A stretch of 62,585 bases of DNA from Candidatus Baltobacteraceae bacterium. Its GTDB lineage: Bacteria > Vulcanimicrobiota > Vulcanimicrobiia > Vulcanimicrobiales > Vulcanimicrobiaceae. The stretch is taken from positions 1-62,585 of the forward strand of contig DATJTX010000005.1 of assembly GCA_035502855.1 (NCBI GenBank), written 5' to 3'. Shown here one piece after another: positions 34,984 through 45,500 of this stretch (the first letter of the stretch is position 1; the number at the start of each line of letters is the position of its first letter). Both the position numbers and the translations under genes were made by a program. The notes beneath the pieces were generated by a model that made no database searches, was not told the DNA's origin, and saw only the letters and a program-made list of their open reading frames with translations.

Positions 34984-36115
34984 GTCCGATACTCCGGCGT
35001 TTTCGCTCGAGGACCTGGCGGGAAGCCGTTTTCCGCTGCTCGAGTACGCGCCCGACGCGACGCTGATCGTCGACGCCGACGGCCGCATTCGCCTGCTGAA
35101 CGCGCAGGCCGAACGGCTCTTCGGCTACTACCGCGAGGAATTGATCGGCCAGCCGATCGAGATGCTGATCCCGGCGCGTTATCGCACGCGGCACGTCGGC
35201 GAGCGCAAGGGATACTATCACGATCCGCACGTTCGTCCGATGGGCGTCGGCCTCGAGCTGAACGGACTGCGTAAAAACGGCAGCGAGTTTCCGGTCGAGA
35301 TCAGTCTGAGTCCGGTCAACACGAGCGACGGCACCTTCGTCTCCGCGTCGATTCGCGACTCGAGCGAACGCAAGGCGTTCGAACGCCGGCTGCAAGAACT
35401 CAACACCGAACTCGAAACGGCCGGCCGCGCCAAGGACCAATTTCTCGCTTCGATGAGTCATGAGTTGCGGACGCCGCTGAACGCGATCATCGGTTTCACC
35501 GGAACGCTCCTCATGCAGCTCCCGGGACCGCTGAATCCGGAACAGGAGCGCCAGCTCGAAATCGTGCAATCGAGCGCGCAGCATCTGCTCTCGCTGATCA
35601 ACGACATCCTCGACTTGGCGCGGATCGAATCGGGAAAGATCGAACTGCATTTCGAGCCGATCGTGGTGAGGGAGGTCGTCGACGATGTAGCGTCCACGCT
35701 CGCCGCGCTCGCGCTCGAGAAGGAATTGGAATTTACGACGCAGATTGCCGACGCGGGCGAGCCGATCGTGACCGACCGGCGCGCACTCCGGCAAATTCTG
35801 CTGAACTTGGCGAACAATGCGCTCAAGTACACCGAAGCCGGCGGGGTGCGTATCGACGTGTGGAGTTCCAACGCGAACGGCCGGTCCGCAATTGCCTTTA
35901 GCGTGAGCGACACCGGAATCGGAATCAAACCCGAGGATCGGGAGCGCCTCTTCCAGGCGTTCAAACAATTGGATCCCTCGAATACGCGCCGGCACCAGGG
36001 AACGGGGCTTGGGCTCTATCTATGCCGAAATCTTTCGAGCATGCTCGGCGGCGAATTGACCGTGACCAGCGAGTACGGCAAAGGCAGTACCTTTACGTTT
36101 ACGTTGCCCCGATAG
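34982..36115 (+). CDS. PAS-containing sensor histidine kinase
   Basis: A 377-residue soluble kinase. A PAS domain spans about residues 15-130 (FPLLEYAPDATLIVDADGRI...SERKAFERRLQ), a coiled linker to about 155, the DHp motif MSHELRTPLNAIIGF with the phospho-His, then the HATPase domain with NLANNALKY (N box), DTGIGI (G1) and GTGLGLYL (G2). No transmembrane segment is seen, so it senses a cytoplasmic signal. The start ATG 34982 overlaps the antisense mini-DHp gene. It leads a unit with two receiver proteins (36124, 36500). Confidence 0.9.
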   Translation: MSDTPAFSLEDLAGSRFPLLEYAPDATLIVDADGRIRLLNAQAERLFGYYREELIGQPIEMLIPARYRTRHVGERKGYYHDPHVRPMGVGLELNGLRKNGSEFPVEISLSPVNTSDGTFVSASIRDSSERKAFERRLQELNTELETAGRAKDQFLASMSHELRTPLNAIIGFTGTLLMQLPGPLNPEQERQLEIVQSSAQHLLSLINDILDLARIESGKIELHFEPIVVREVVDDVASTLAALALEKELEFTTQIADAGEPIVTDRRALRQILLNLANNALKYTEAGGVRIDVWSSNANGRSAIAFSVSDTGIGIKPEDRERLFQAFKQLDPSNTRRHQGTGLGLYLCRNLSSMLGGELTVTSEYGKGSTFTFTLPR

Positions 36116-36123
36116 TGCGGGCC

Positions 36124-36498
36124 ATGGCGCGGATTCTCGTGATCGACGACAACGCGGTCAATCTCGATCTGATGCTGTACTTGCTGCGCGCGTTCGGCCA
36201 TGCGGCCGAGGGACGATCGGACGGCGAGGCGGGTTTGGAAGCCGTCCGCGGCGGGCAGTTCGACCTGGTGCTGACCGACGTGCTCATGCCCGGGATCGAC
36301 GGCTACGAGCTGGCCCGGCAGCTCAAGGCCGACGAGCGGTGTGCGGCGATTCCTCTGATCGCGGTGACCGCGCTCGCGATGCCGGGCGACCGCGAGCGCA
36401 TCGCCGGCGTCGGGTTCGACGGCTATATCGCCAAACCGATCGAACCGCGCACGTTCGTCGCGCAAGTCGAGGCGCTTCTGCATCGCGAGGGTCGCTAA
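36124..36498 (+). CDS. Single-domain response regulator (DivK-like receiver)
   Basis: A 124-residue receiver protein: ILVIDDNAVNLDLM with the acidic pair, LVLTDVLMPGIDGYE with the phospho-Asp, VTALAM with the Thr/Ala switch, and YIAKPIEP with the Lys. There is no output domain. ATG 36124 is preferred; GTG 36115, which overlaps the kinase stop (TAGTG), would add three residues. It probably relays phosphate from the kinase at 34982. Confidence 0.88.
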   Translation: MARILVIDDNAVNLDLMLYLLRAFGHAAEGRSDGEAGLEAVRGGQFDLVLTDVLMPGIDGYELARQLKADERCAAIPLIAVTALAMPGDRERIAGVGFDGYIAKPIEPRTFVAQVEALLHREGR

Positions 36499-36499
36499 A

Positions 36500-36865
36500 A
36501 TGGCCAGCGTGTTGGTCGTCGATGACGATCCGAATGCCCGGCTGCTGGTCACGACGCTGCTGGCGCACGCCGGTCACAGTGCGATCGCGGCGGCCGACGG
36601 CGCGCAGGGATTCGAGATGGCGATCGCGTGCCGCCCGGATCTGGTGATGATCGATCTCGCGATGCCGGCGATGAGCGGTCCCGAGTTCATTCGCTCGCTG
36701 CGGGCCGACGAGCGTACGCGAGGCACGCGGGTGGCGCTCTACACCGCCACCGAAGTCGATGCCGCCCTGCGGGACTTCATGGCGATCTACGATATCGCCG
36801 GCGCTCTCCCCAAGCCCGCCGACCCTCGGCGCCTGCTCGCCGAGATCGAAGCACTTTTGAAATAA
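36500..36865 (+). CDS. Single-domain response regulator 2
   Basis: A 121-residue receiver: VLVVDDDPNARLLV at the start, LVMIDLAMPAMSGPE with the phospho-Asp, LYTAT, and LPKPADPRRLL with the Lys. No output domain. It starts one base after the preceding receiver stop, so it is co-transcribed. With the kinase and the other receiver it may form a phosphorelay or a phosphate sink, ending in a diffusible response regulator. Confidence 0.88.
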   Translation: MASVLVVDDDPNARLLVTTLLAHAGHSAIAAADGAQGFEMAIACRPDLVMIDLAMPAMSGPEFIRSLRADERTRGTRVALYTATEVDAALRDFMAIYDIAGALPKPADPRRLLAEIEALLK

Positions 36866-36945
36866 GGAAAGACCTGAGAACGCCTGCTTCCCGGATAGTT
36901 CACCTGGGCTTGCTACGGTGCGTCCTACATGAGGCGCACGAGATC

Positions 36946-37422
36946 ATGAAGGAACTCCGCGAACGAATCGACGTCGCCGCTCCGGTCGAGCTTACCGAGG
37001 CCGGCCTGATGGCGTTCTTCGACGTCCGGCAAGACGCGAACGGGGTCACCCGTATGCGCCTTCGCGTCGTGCTGGACGGCTCGCATGTCGCGATCGAGCG
37101 CGAGGTCCGGGTTACGGCACGGGCCGGCCGCGACGACGAGGGCCTCAACGACCTGGTGCGCATCACCTGGCAGCCCGAGGGGACCGTCGTCTTCCCGCAG
37201 TTCGAGGGCACGCTGGTCGCGTGGGGCGGCGAGGATCCCGCGAGCAGCGTCATCGAGCTGCGCGGTCATTACGCGCCGCCGCTGGGAGCAGCCGGTCAGG
37301 TCTTCGACGAGGCCATCGGCTTACGCATCGCGCAGGCGACCGCACACGAATTCCTGCGCGACATCAAGCGCGAGATCGAATCGCGTGCCAAATTTACGAA
37401 GCGAGCGCCGAACGGAGAGTGA
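36946..37422 (+). CDS. Orphan protein, paralogue of the 32908-33393 gene
   Basis: A 158-residue protein. The core FPQFEGTL...VIELRGHYAPPLGAAGQVFDEAIG...LRDIKREIE aligns with the protein at 32908-33393, giving two copies of the same unassigned family flanking the metal-transporter and kinase block. A beta-rich N-terminus with a long C-terminal helix suggests a START-like binding fold. It is 80 nt after the second receiver, possibly the distal gene of the kinase operon; it overlaps the OsmC gene end by 29 nt. Confidence 0.5.
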   Translation: MKELRERIDVAAPVELTEAGLMAFFDVRQDANGVTRMRLRVVLDGSHVAIEREVRVTARAGRDDEGLNDLVRITWQPEGTVVFPQFEGTLVAWGGEDPASSVIELRGHYAPPLGAAGQVFDEAIGLRIAQATAHEFLRDIKREIESRAKFTKRAPNGE

Positions 37423-37834
37423 TCGGGACCGCGCGCAGCGCCTTGCTGATCGGGCACGAGGCTTCGGCCGTTTTGGCGTAATTCTCGAACTCCGCGGCTG
37501 AAATTCCGGGAACGAGGCCGCTGATCGCGAGCTCGATTTGCGGAACCTTCCAGCCCTCGCCCTCGCGTTCGAGATGAACGGTTGCCGTCGTCTCGAGCGA
37601 GGTGGGCGGATGGCCGGCGCGGGTGAGCACCGCGCTGGTTGCCATCGTAAAACAGGCAGCGTGCGAAGCGGCAAGCAGCTCTTCCGGATTGGTGCCCGGA
37701 TCGCCCGAGAAGCGCGTTCCAAACGAGTACGATGCCGAGACTTTGCCGCTCGCGGTCGTGATATCGCCATGTCCCTTTGCAACGTCGCCGGTCCATTTCA
37801 CGGTCGCGGTGCGTGCGATTTGATCTTGTGCCAT
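37394..37834 (-). CDS. OsmC/Ohr-family hydroperoxide reductase
   Basis: A 146-residue OsmC-family protein. Conserved features are TNPEELLAASHAACFTMATS (first redox Cys with the flanking E and L), the ISGLVPGISAAEFENYAKTAEASCPISKAL C-terminal segment with the second Cys, and TATVKWTGD at the N-terminus. These proteins reduce organic or fatty-acid hydroperoxides with dithiol reductants. Convergent with the orphan gene above it. Adds to the redox genes in this window; OxyR regulation cannot be shown here. Confidence 0.9.
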   Translation of the reverse strand: MAQDQIARTATVKWTGDVAKGHGDITTASGKVSASYSFGTRFSGDPGTNPEELLAASHAACFTMATSAVLTRAGHPPTSLETTATVHLEREGEGWKVPQIELAISGLVPGISAAEFENYAKTAEASCPISKALRAVPITLRSALAS

Positions 37835-37860
37835 ATCCGGTCGGACACCGGATGTTCGGG

Positions 37861-38523
37861 TCAGGGTTGCGGCGCCGCACGCAGCCGCCAGGCCCAAGCC
37901 GAAAGAATTGCCAGCGTGAGCGCCGCGGCGGTCAGCGCCGTCGCGACGCCAAAGCGGAAGACCAGGAGCGCGCCGATCAGTGCACCGGCGAACATGATCA
38001 GTACCGATGCGACGCGGCGCCGCACGCGCGTGTTCGTTCCGCCGGCAAGCGTCGAATCGGCGGCGATGCCGGTGATCGTCGTCGTGACCACGGTCGTGGT
38101 CATGTCGGGAACCTTCAAACTGCGGACCGCGGCATTTTGCAATCCCATCGAGATCGCGAGGATCGCGGTGATGGCGTAACCGCTGGGGCCGGCGATCGCG
38201 AAGAGCGAGGCCGACAGCGCGGCGGCGAGCATCAAGACGATTTTGACGACGGTGGTAACGGAGAGCAGATGCGCGCCGCTCTCGCCGACGCGGCGGCTCA
38301 AACGGCCTCCGACGAGCGCGCCGCACATGAACGCGGCGATGGCGACGAGCGATCCGGCGATCGAGATGTCCTTCGCCCCACCGATCGCAAAGCCCAAGAG
38401 CACGACGTTGCCGGTCATGTTCGCCACGAACACGTGCCCGAGTTTGAGGAAGCTGACCGCGTCGATCAGCCCCGAGACGAGCGTGAGCCCGAAGAGCAGC
38501 GGGAGTAGTCTATATTCGCTCAT
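37861..38523 (-). CDS. DUF1275 (YoaK-like) membrane protein
   Basis: A 220-residue membrane protein with six predicted helices. It carries TLVSGLIDAVSFLKLGHVFVANMTGNVVLLG and later MGLQNAAVRSL-like and MTTTVVTTTITGIA segments, the DUF1275 signature of alternating small-residue helices. Function is uncharacterised in the family. It overlaps the macrodomain gene start by 14 nt, so the two are translationally linked. A paralogue sits at 45571-46215. Confidence 0.88.
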   Translation of the reverse strand: MSEYRLLPLLFGLTLVSGLIDAVSFLKLGHVFVANMTGNVVLLGFAIGGAKDISIAGSLVAIAAFMCGALVGGRLSRRVGESGAHLLSVTTVVKIVLMLAAALSASLFAIAGPSGYAITAILAISMGLQNAAVRSLKVPDMTTTVVTTTITGIAADSTLAGGTNTRVRRRVASVLIMFAGALIGALLVFRFGVATALTAAALTLAILSAWAWRLRAAPQP

Positions 38524-39004
38524 CGTAGAGCGCGGCGTCGTCGTCGTTGAACGCGCAAAAGATCACCTCTTCGGGCTGTGCGTTCGCTGACGACCACTCC
38601 TTGACCGCCGCGATCGCGACATCGGCCGCGCGGTCGCGCGGATAGCCGTAGATTCCGGTCGAGATTGCCGGAAACGCGATCGAACGCGCACCGGCCTTTG
38701 CCGCGGCGTTCAAGGCGGAGCGATAGGCGGATGCGAGCAGTTCGGGTTCGTTTGCCGTTCCGCCGTGCCACACCGGGCCGACCGCGTGCACGATCCAGCG
38801 TGCCTTCGCACGAAATCCGGGGGTTACGCGCGCCTCTCCCGTCGGGCACGGCGCGAGCGCCCGGCAGGCCGCATCGAGTTGCGGTCCGGCGGCGCGAAAG
38901 ATTGCGCCGCAGACGCCGCCGCCACGCGCGAGCGCTTCATTGGCCGCGTTGACGATCGCATCGACCTCGAGCGTCGTGATGTCGGCGGTAACGACGCGCA
39001 GCAT
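38510..39004 (-). CDS. Macrodomain protein (ADP-ribose-binding, YmdB/Af1521-like)
   Basis: A 164-residue macrodomain. It shows VVTADITTLEVDAIVNAANEALARGGGVCGAIFRAAG, IVHAVGPVW and AFPAISTGIYGYPRDRAADVAI, the phosphate-loop set that binds ADP-ribose. Such proteins remove ADP-ribose from proteins or hydrolyse O-acetyl-ADP-ribose. It lies directly after XdhC (no gap) and overlaps the DUF1275 gene, forming a three-gene unit. Confidence 0.92.
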   Translation of the reverse strand: MLRVVTADITTLEVDAIVNAANEALARGGGVCGAIFRAAGPQLDAACRALAPCPTGEARVTPGFRAKARWIVHAVGPVWHGGTANEPELLASAYRSALNAAAKAGARSIAFPAISTGIYGYPRDRAADVAIAAVKEWSSANAQPEEVIFCAFNDDDAALYDERI

Positions 39005-39901
39005 CTAATGTATTGCGCCGCTTTCCGCGAGCAATGGACGACCCGGACGGCCGCTGCGCGTCGCGACGATCTCGGCCAGAATCGAGATCGCGGTTTCGGC
39101 CGTCGTCGTACCGCCGATATCGAGCCCGACCGGACCGTGAATACGATCGAGCGCGCGCTCGTCAAATCCTTCGGCGCGCAGCGCGCTGCGGCGCGCGGCC
39201 TGTGCCCGCCGGCTGCCCAAGAGTCCGATGTACGGGGCGGGCGAACGCAGCGCACAGCGCAGCGCCGGCAGATCGAATTTCGGATCGTGCGAGAGCACGA
39301 TCAGTGCGGTATCGCCGGAGAGCACATGCGGGAGATATTCGTCGGGCCACTCGCGTACGATCGCGTTCGCGTCGGGAAGGCGCTCGTAGGTCGCGAACGC
39401 GTGGCGGGGATCGACGACGACGATTTTGAGGTCCATCCGCCGCCCGATCGCGGCGAGATCGGCCGCGAGCGCGGTCGCGCCCACGACGATCAAGGTTTGT
39501 TTCGCGGGAAAGACGTGTTCGAATCCGCCGATCTGCACCCTCACCGCGCGCTCGCCCTCACCGATCGCGAACGCGTCGTCGAGAAACTCAATTCCCGGGC
39601 GCCAGACCAGCAGACGCATCACCGCACCGCACGCCGTGCCGCCCGCGAGTTCGTCGTCGGTGTCGAGGTTGATCTCGAGCGTACGCAGCGCGCCGTCGGC
39701 GAGCGTCGCCTGCGCGGCTTCGATGATTTCGCTCTCGTAACAGCCGGCGCCGATGTTTCCGGCGATCCGCCCGTCCCCGTCGACCGCGACCGTCGTTCCG
39801 AGGGGTGCCGGCTTGGCTGCGCGGAGTTCGCAGAGCGTCGCAAGCGCGAAACGGCGCCCCTCTTCGAGCCAGGCAGCGGCGGTAGCGAACACATCGCGCA
39901 T
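39005..39901 (-). CDS. XdhC-family protein (molybdenum-cofactor insertion factor)
   Basis: A 298-residue XdhC/CoxI protein. The N-terminal region has TTVAVDGDGRIAGNIGAGCYESEIIE, and the middle holds a Rossmann nucleotide-binding domain (LIVVGATALAADLAAIGRRMDLKIVVVDPR). The C-terminus ends IHGPVGLDIGGTTTAETAISILAEIVA. XdhC binds the molybdenum cofactor, aids its sulfuration and inserts it into xanthine-dehydrogenase-family enzymes; no such enzyme is encoded here. The gene overlaps no other and is the first of a macrodomain/DUF1275 unit. Confidence 0.88.
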   Translation of the reverse strand: MRDVFATAAAWLEEGRRFALATLCELRAAKPAPLGTTVAVDGDGRIAGNIGAGCYESEIIEAAQATLADGALRTLEINLDTDDELAGGTACGAVMRLLVWRPGIEFLDDAFAIGEGERAVRVQIGGFEHVFPAKQTLIVVGATALAADLAAIGRRMDLKIVVVDPRHAFATYERLPDANAIVREWPDEYLPHVLSGDTALIVLSHDPKFDLPALRCALRSPAPYIGLLGSRRAQAARRSALRAEGFDERALDRIHGPVGLDIGGTTTAETAISILAEIVATRSGRPGRPLLAESGAIH

Positions 39902-39944
39902 CGGGCCGACTTCGATTCCGGACGCAAATCCCCCGGCGATTGCG

Positions 39945-41806
39945 CTACATCCGGACTTCGACGCCCAAGCCGACGCGGCGATCCGGCGGCGGCTCCAGAT
40001 CGTCGACGAGCGAACGCGACGCGCGCGAGAGCCAGCTGAAGAGCGCGCGCCCTCCGCGGTGCATGCCGCCCTTCTCGAGTCCGACGATGGCGGGCACGGC
40101 GTAAAAGAAGGTCGTGTGCTCGTCGTTCATGTTGAAGTCGAGTTTGTCGCAGGCCCGCAAGATGTACGTCAACTGCGGCGTCTCCATGTACCCGAAACTC
40201 GCCTTCACCAGGAAGAGCGCGGGGCCGAGCTGTTCGATCGCGACACGCCGCACTTGCTCGACGTAGGGTCGCGAAGCGGGCAGAACGTTGAGCAGTATGA
40301 CGATCTTGTCCTCGAGGAACGCGGGCATCCAGAGATGACGCCGCACGAACGGGATGCCGGAGGGATCGCTGGTGAGCAGCACGCTGCGCCCGGTCGGATT
40401 CGGCACCGGTTTGCGCTGCGTCGAATACTCGGCGACCGGCTCTTGATCCATGGCCAGCGCGCGCGCCAACGAACGGCGCCCGTGCAGCCAGGTGAGGGAG
40501 ATCGTCGCGATCACCGCGCTGATCGCCAGCGGGACCCACGCGCCGTCGATGAATTTTGGCAAGCCGGAGGCAACGAAGAGCAGGTCGACCACGAAGAAGA
40601 GGCCGATCGCCGGCAGCACCGCGCGTTTCTTCCACTTGAAGACGTGCGTCCCAACCACGTAGAACGCGATCGTCGTCGCGAGCATCGTGCACGCAACGGC
40701 GAGTCCATACGCCGATGCCAGGCGCGCACTGCTGCGAAACGTGAAGACCAAGATCAGACAACGACGCAGAGCAGCGCATTGACGAACGGGATGTAGACTT
40801 GCCCGCGCTGCGCTTGCGAGGTGTGGACCACACGCATGCGGGGACTCAAATTCATCGCGATGGCTTGCTCGCAAAGGGTGAACGCGCCGGAGATCAGTGC
40901 TTGCGAGGCGATAACGGTCGCCGCCGTCGCCAGCACGACCATCGGCATCAGCATCCAGCCGCCGGTCAGCGCATAGAACGCGGACGTGAGCGCTGTTGGA
41001 TTGCCCAAGAGGTTCGCGCCCTGACCGAAATAGTTGAGCAGCAGCGACGGAAAGACGATGCCGTACCACGCCAAGGTGATGGGGATTCGTCCGAAATGTG
41101 AAAGATCGGCAAAAAGCGCCTCGGCGCCGGTGAGGCACAAGATGACGCCGCCGAAGACCAAGAAGCCGCCGGCCCCATGATGAAACACGAACCAGAGTGC
41201 GTGCCGCGGATCGATCGCAGCAACGATCGCCGGGTGTTGCAGGATTGCTCGCGCACCGGCGATCGCGATCGCGGCGAACCACGCCAGCATCACCGGCCCG
41301 AAGAACGAACCGACGTTCTGCGTTCCACGCGATTGGATCAGGAAGAGCGCGAGCAGCACCGCGCCGGAGATCGGGACGATAAACGGCTGCGCCGCGCTGG
41401 TCGCGACCCCCAAACCTTCGACTGCCGAGATCACCGATATCGCCGGCGTGATCATGCCGTCGCCGATCAGCATCGCAGCGCCGATGACCACGACCGGAAT
41501 CAGCCAGCGCGCGCCGTGCAGCTTCCCGATCAGTTTGGGCGGCGAGGCGAACGCGAGCAGGGCGAGAATTCCACCTTCGCCCTCGTGGTCGAATCGCATC
41601 AGAACGCCCACGTATTTGATGCAGACGACGACGATCAGCGCCCAGGCGATCAGCGAGATAATGCCGAGGGTGTTTTCGAAGGTTGGCGGGGCATTTGCCG
41701 ACGTGAAGCACGTGCCAAGCGTATAGAGCGGGCTCGTGCCGATATCACCGAAGACGACGCCAAGCGCGGCAAGCGCCATGGGCCCGGGTATTTGCAGGCG
41801 TCGCAT
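39945..41806 (-). pseudogene. kup: Kup-type potassium uptake transporter, frameshifted
   Basis: The N-terminal 350 residues (from ATG 41806) read ALGVVFGDIGTSPLYT, then YFGQGANLL, and run to an early TGA at 40754-40756. The following frame continues the same protein: LILVFTFRSSARLASAYGLAVA and the C-terminal cytoplasmic domain to TAG 39945. Kup family proteins run on through this point, so one base is missing between about 40757 and 40765 (a -1 frameshift). Either it is a decayed gene, a sequencing error or programmed frameshifting. K+ uptake function would depend on that. Confidence 0.85.
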
Positions 41807-41884
41807 GCCGCCGCATTCGCCGGGCCCCTGAACGCTCCTCGCGTTGGTTAAACGCCCTTATCTAGTTCGCGCGTCATTCGCGCG

Positions 41885-42412
41885 TTATTCGACGTTGACG
41901 CCGACCGTCTGTCCGATGTTGGTGAAGAATTGATCGGCCATACGCGCAAAGTTCCCCGACGATCCGGCTCCGAAACGCACGTTCAGATCCGTCATCACTT
42001 GCGAAGCGACCTTCGCGCCGAAGAGCTGGCTGAACAAATGATCGATATCGAACGTTCCGCCTTGCTGCATACCGGCTTGGACGAGCGCGGTCGCGAGAGC
42101 CTGTCCGCTGAGTTGGCCGGGCGGGGGCATCGAAACGTTGTCTTCGCCGGCGACTTTCCACGCGTCGGAGATCGCGTAATCGAACATGCGAATGAACTGG
42201 TTGACGTTGGTTTGACCGTATTGTGCCGCGATTTTATTTTCGTTGGTGAGCACAGTGTCCGGGCCGACCATGCGGTCGAAGGCGCGGATGGTCGAATAGC
42301 TTCCGGCGCCGCCCCCGGTGGCGATCAGCGTCGATCCGAGGTTCAGGTTCGAACCGGCAGGGACGAGGGCGAGCAACAACGCGGAGGCAAACATCGTGGC
42401 GAGCATTTTCAT
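41885..42412 (-). CDS. Exported protein of unknown function
   Basis: A 175-residue protein starting MKMLATMFASALLLALVPAGS, a signal peptide of about 21 residues. The mature protein has repeated aromatic and Asn-rich segments (FDRMVGPDTVLTNENKIAAQYGQTNVNQFIRMFDYA, then FGAKVASQVMTDLNVRFGAGSSGNFARMADQFF). No family recognised. It is divergent from the large BNR-repeat gene with an 88-nt gap. Confidence 0.6.
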   Translation of the reverse strand: MKMLATMFASALLLALVPAGSNLNLGSTLIATGGGAGSYSTIRAFDRMVGPDTVLTNENKIAAQYGQTNVNQFIRMFDYAISDAWKVAGEDNVSMPPPGQLSGQALATALVQAGMQQGGTFDIDHLFSQLFGAKVASQVMTDLNVRFGAGSSGNFARMADQFFTNIGQTVGVNVE

Positions 42413-42500
42413 GTTCGTAATGTACCCACGCGCTCTGTTGCTAAATGTACGAAGCGCTCGGTTGAAGGAATCGGATAGCGCTCGGCTGATAACGTCGTGT

Positions 42501-45500
42501 ATGAAGCGCATTCTCGTCGCCGTTCTTGGCGTTCTTTTTATCGGCGGGCCGCTTGCCGTGCATGCAGCAACCGCCGCGCCCTCCACGCAGCAATTGATGA
42601 GCAAGCTGGCGTGGCGCAGCATCGGCCCATACATCGGCGGGCGCGTGGTCGCGGTCGCGGGCGTCCCCAGCGACCCCGATCTCTTCTACATGGGCGGCGT
42701 TCAGGGCGGCGTCTGGCGCAGCACCGACTACGGGTTGAGCTGGGAGAACATCACCGACGGGAAGATCCCCGGAATCGCGACGAGCATTGGTGCCATTGCC
42801 GTGGCACCGTCAAATCCGAAGATCATCTACGCCGGAACCGGTGAGAGCGACATTCGCGGCGACTTCGACACCGGTGACGGCATCTACAAGACGACCGACG
42901 CCGGTAAGACCTGGCATTACGCGGGGCTGAGCCAGACGCACATGACCAGTTCGCTGGTCATCGATCCGCACAACCCGAACGTCGTCTACGCAACCTCGAT
43001 GGGGCACGTTTTCGCACCCAACTCCGAACGCGGCGTCTTCAAGACGACCAACGGCGGAAAAACGTGGAAAAAAATTCTCTACGTCGACAATGCGACGGGT
43101 GCGAACAACATCGTGATGGACCCCCGCAACTCGAGCGTGCTCTACGCGACGATGTGGCAGGCGCAACGCTCGCCGTGGAACCTCACCAGCGGCGGCCCGG
43201 GCAGCGGCCTCTACAAAACGCGCGACGGCGGCGCGCACTGGAGCAAGATTTCGACCAATCCGGGTTTTGCGAGAGGGATCCTGGGCAAGATGGGCGTCGC
43301 CGTCGCACCGAGCAATCCGAACGTCGTGTACGTGATGGTGCAAGCCGATCACGGCGGCGTCTATCGTTCGGATAACGCGGGCGCGACGTGGAAGCGCGTC
43401 AACGCCGAGTGGAAGCTGCGTCAGCGCGCCTTCTATTATATGGCGATCTACGTCGATCCCACCAATGCGAAGGTAGCGTATGCTCCCGAGGTCGACGGTG
43501 AGTGGAAGACCACCGACGGCGGCGTCAGCTGGAAACCGATCTCGCCGCCGCACGGCGACTGTCACATCATTTGGATCAATCCTCACAATCCGAAGATTCT
43601 GCTCGAGGGCGACGACGGCGGTGCGACCGTTTCAACCGACGGCGGCAAGACCTGGAGCACGCTCTGGAATCAGCCGACCGGACAGTTCTATCACGTCGCA
43701 CTCGACGATCAGTTCCCCTACCACGTCTACGGCGCGCAACAAGATGAGGGCGCGTTCGAACTTCCCAGCGCATCGAACGAGGGGCTCGGCATGAACGCCG
43801 TTCATTCGGTCGCGCTCGGCGAGAGCACGTACATCGCCGTCGATCCGCGCGATCCGAACATCACCTACGGCAGCGGGTACTACAGTTCGATGGCCCGCTT
43901 GGACACGGCCACCGGTGAAGAAAAGAACGTGAGCCCGTGGCCCAAATACATGAGCGGCGCGCCTTCCGAGCAAACGAAGTACCGTTTCGGGTGGACGCAT
44001 CCGATTCTGTTCTCGCCCGCCAAGCCCGACGAACTCTTCGTCGCCAGTCAAGTCATCTTCAAGAGCGACGACTTCGGGCAGACCTGGACCGCGATCAGTC
44101 CCGACCTCACCCGTAACGACAAGCGCACCGAAGGGCCGAGCGGAGGGCCGATCAACAACGACATGAGCGGCGCGGAGACATTTCCCGACGTCGCCTCGCT
44201 CGCGATCTCGCCGCTGGACGGGGACGTCATTTGGGCCGGCTCGGCCGACGGGCTCGTGCACGTGACCACCGACGGCGGCGCGAACTGGAAACTGGTGACG
44301 CCGCCGGCCTTGCCGCAGTGGGCGCAGATCAGCAGCATCGAACCCTCGCACACCGACAAGGGCACGGCGATCGTCACCGCCTCGCGCTACATGTGGGACG
44401 ACTTCCATCCCTACATCTATAAGACGACCGATTACGGCGCGCACTGGGCCGCGATGACGGCCGGTCTGCCCTCGGATCAATACGTCTTCGCGGTGCGCGA
44501 AGATCCGCGCGATCCGCGTGTGCTCTTCGCCGGAACGCGCAGCACCGTCTACGTTAGTCTGAACGGCGGCGCGCGCTGGCAACCGCTCACGCTGAACCTA
44601 CCGGGCGTGCAAGTGCGCGATATTGCGATCGATGCGCGCCAGGGTCAGGTCGTGGTTGCGACGCACGGGCGCTCGTTCTGGATTTTGGACAACCTCGCGC
44701 TGCTCGAGCAGCTCGCGACCGACGCGAACCAGTCGCTCTTCGCGCCCGAGACGGCGTGGCTCTCGCACGCCTACGGGAACGGCGGCTTTGCTCCGCCGGG
44801 CGTCGGATCGAATCCCGACTACGGCGCGACGGTGTACTTCTACGTTCCGAAGGGGTACAAGGGCCGCACGCCGGTCACACTGACGTTCCTGGATTCGAAC
44901 GGTAAGACGGTGCGCAGCTACACGTTGCATCTGAAGAATCCAAAAGCGAAGAAGATTCCGGACTACACGCTTGCGCTCGAACCCGAGGTTGCGCAGCGCG
45001 CCTATGCGATGCGCAATCTCACCGCGATCGAGCCGGGAATGAACGCGTTTCAGTGGGATCTTCGCTATCCCGGCGCGACCGAGATCAACGATCTCGTTCT
45101 CGAGTCGACCGACGACTTCAGCGACGAGCTATTCGGGCCGACCGTCCTTCCCGGAACCTATACCGTGGTTTTGAACTACGGCGGCAAGACCTCGCGGCAA
45201 ACCTTCGAGGTGAAGTTAGATCCGCGCTTGCATCCGGGTTCCGATGAGCTGGCTGCGCGACTGGCGCTCGCGACGCAGATCAGCGACACGCTCGATACGA
45301 TGGACCGCACGATCAACGCGGCCATGGCCGCGCGGGCCCATCTCCCGGCGGCGAAGGTCGCGCAGATCGACGCGATCGTCGCGAACCTGGCGCAATTCAA
45401 AGTGCACTCGGACGAAGGCGATCTCCTCAACGAAACCAAGCTGCGCGATTACCTGGCATTTCTGATGAACGAACTCGACCTCGCGTATCAAGCGCCGACG

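Noticed and set aside
40754-41806. Treating the N-terminal kup piece as an independent gene
   Set aside because: It ends inside a transmembrane region and the next frame continues the same family sequence.
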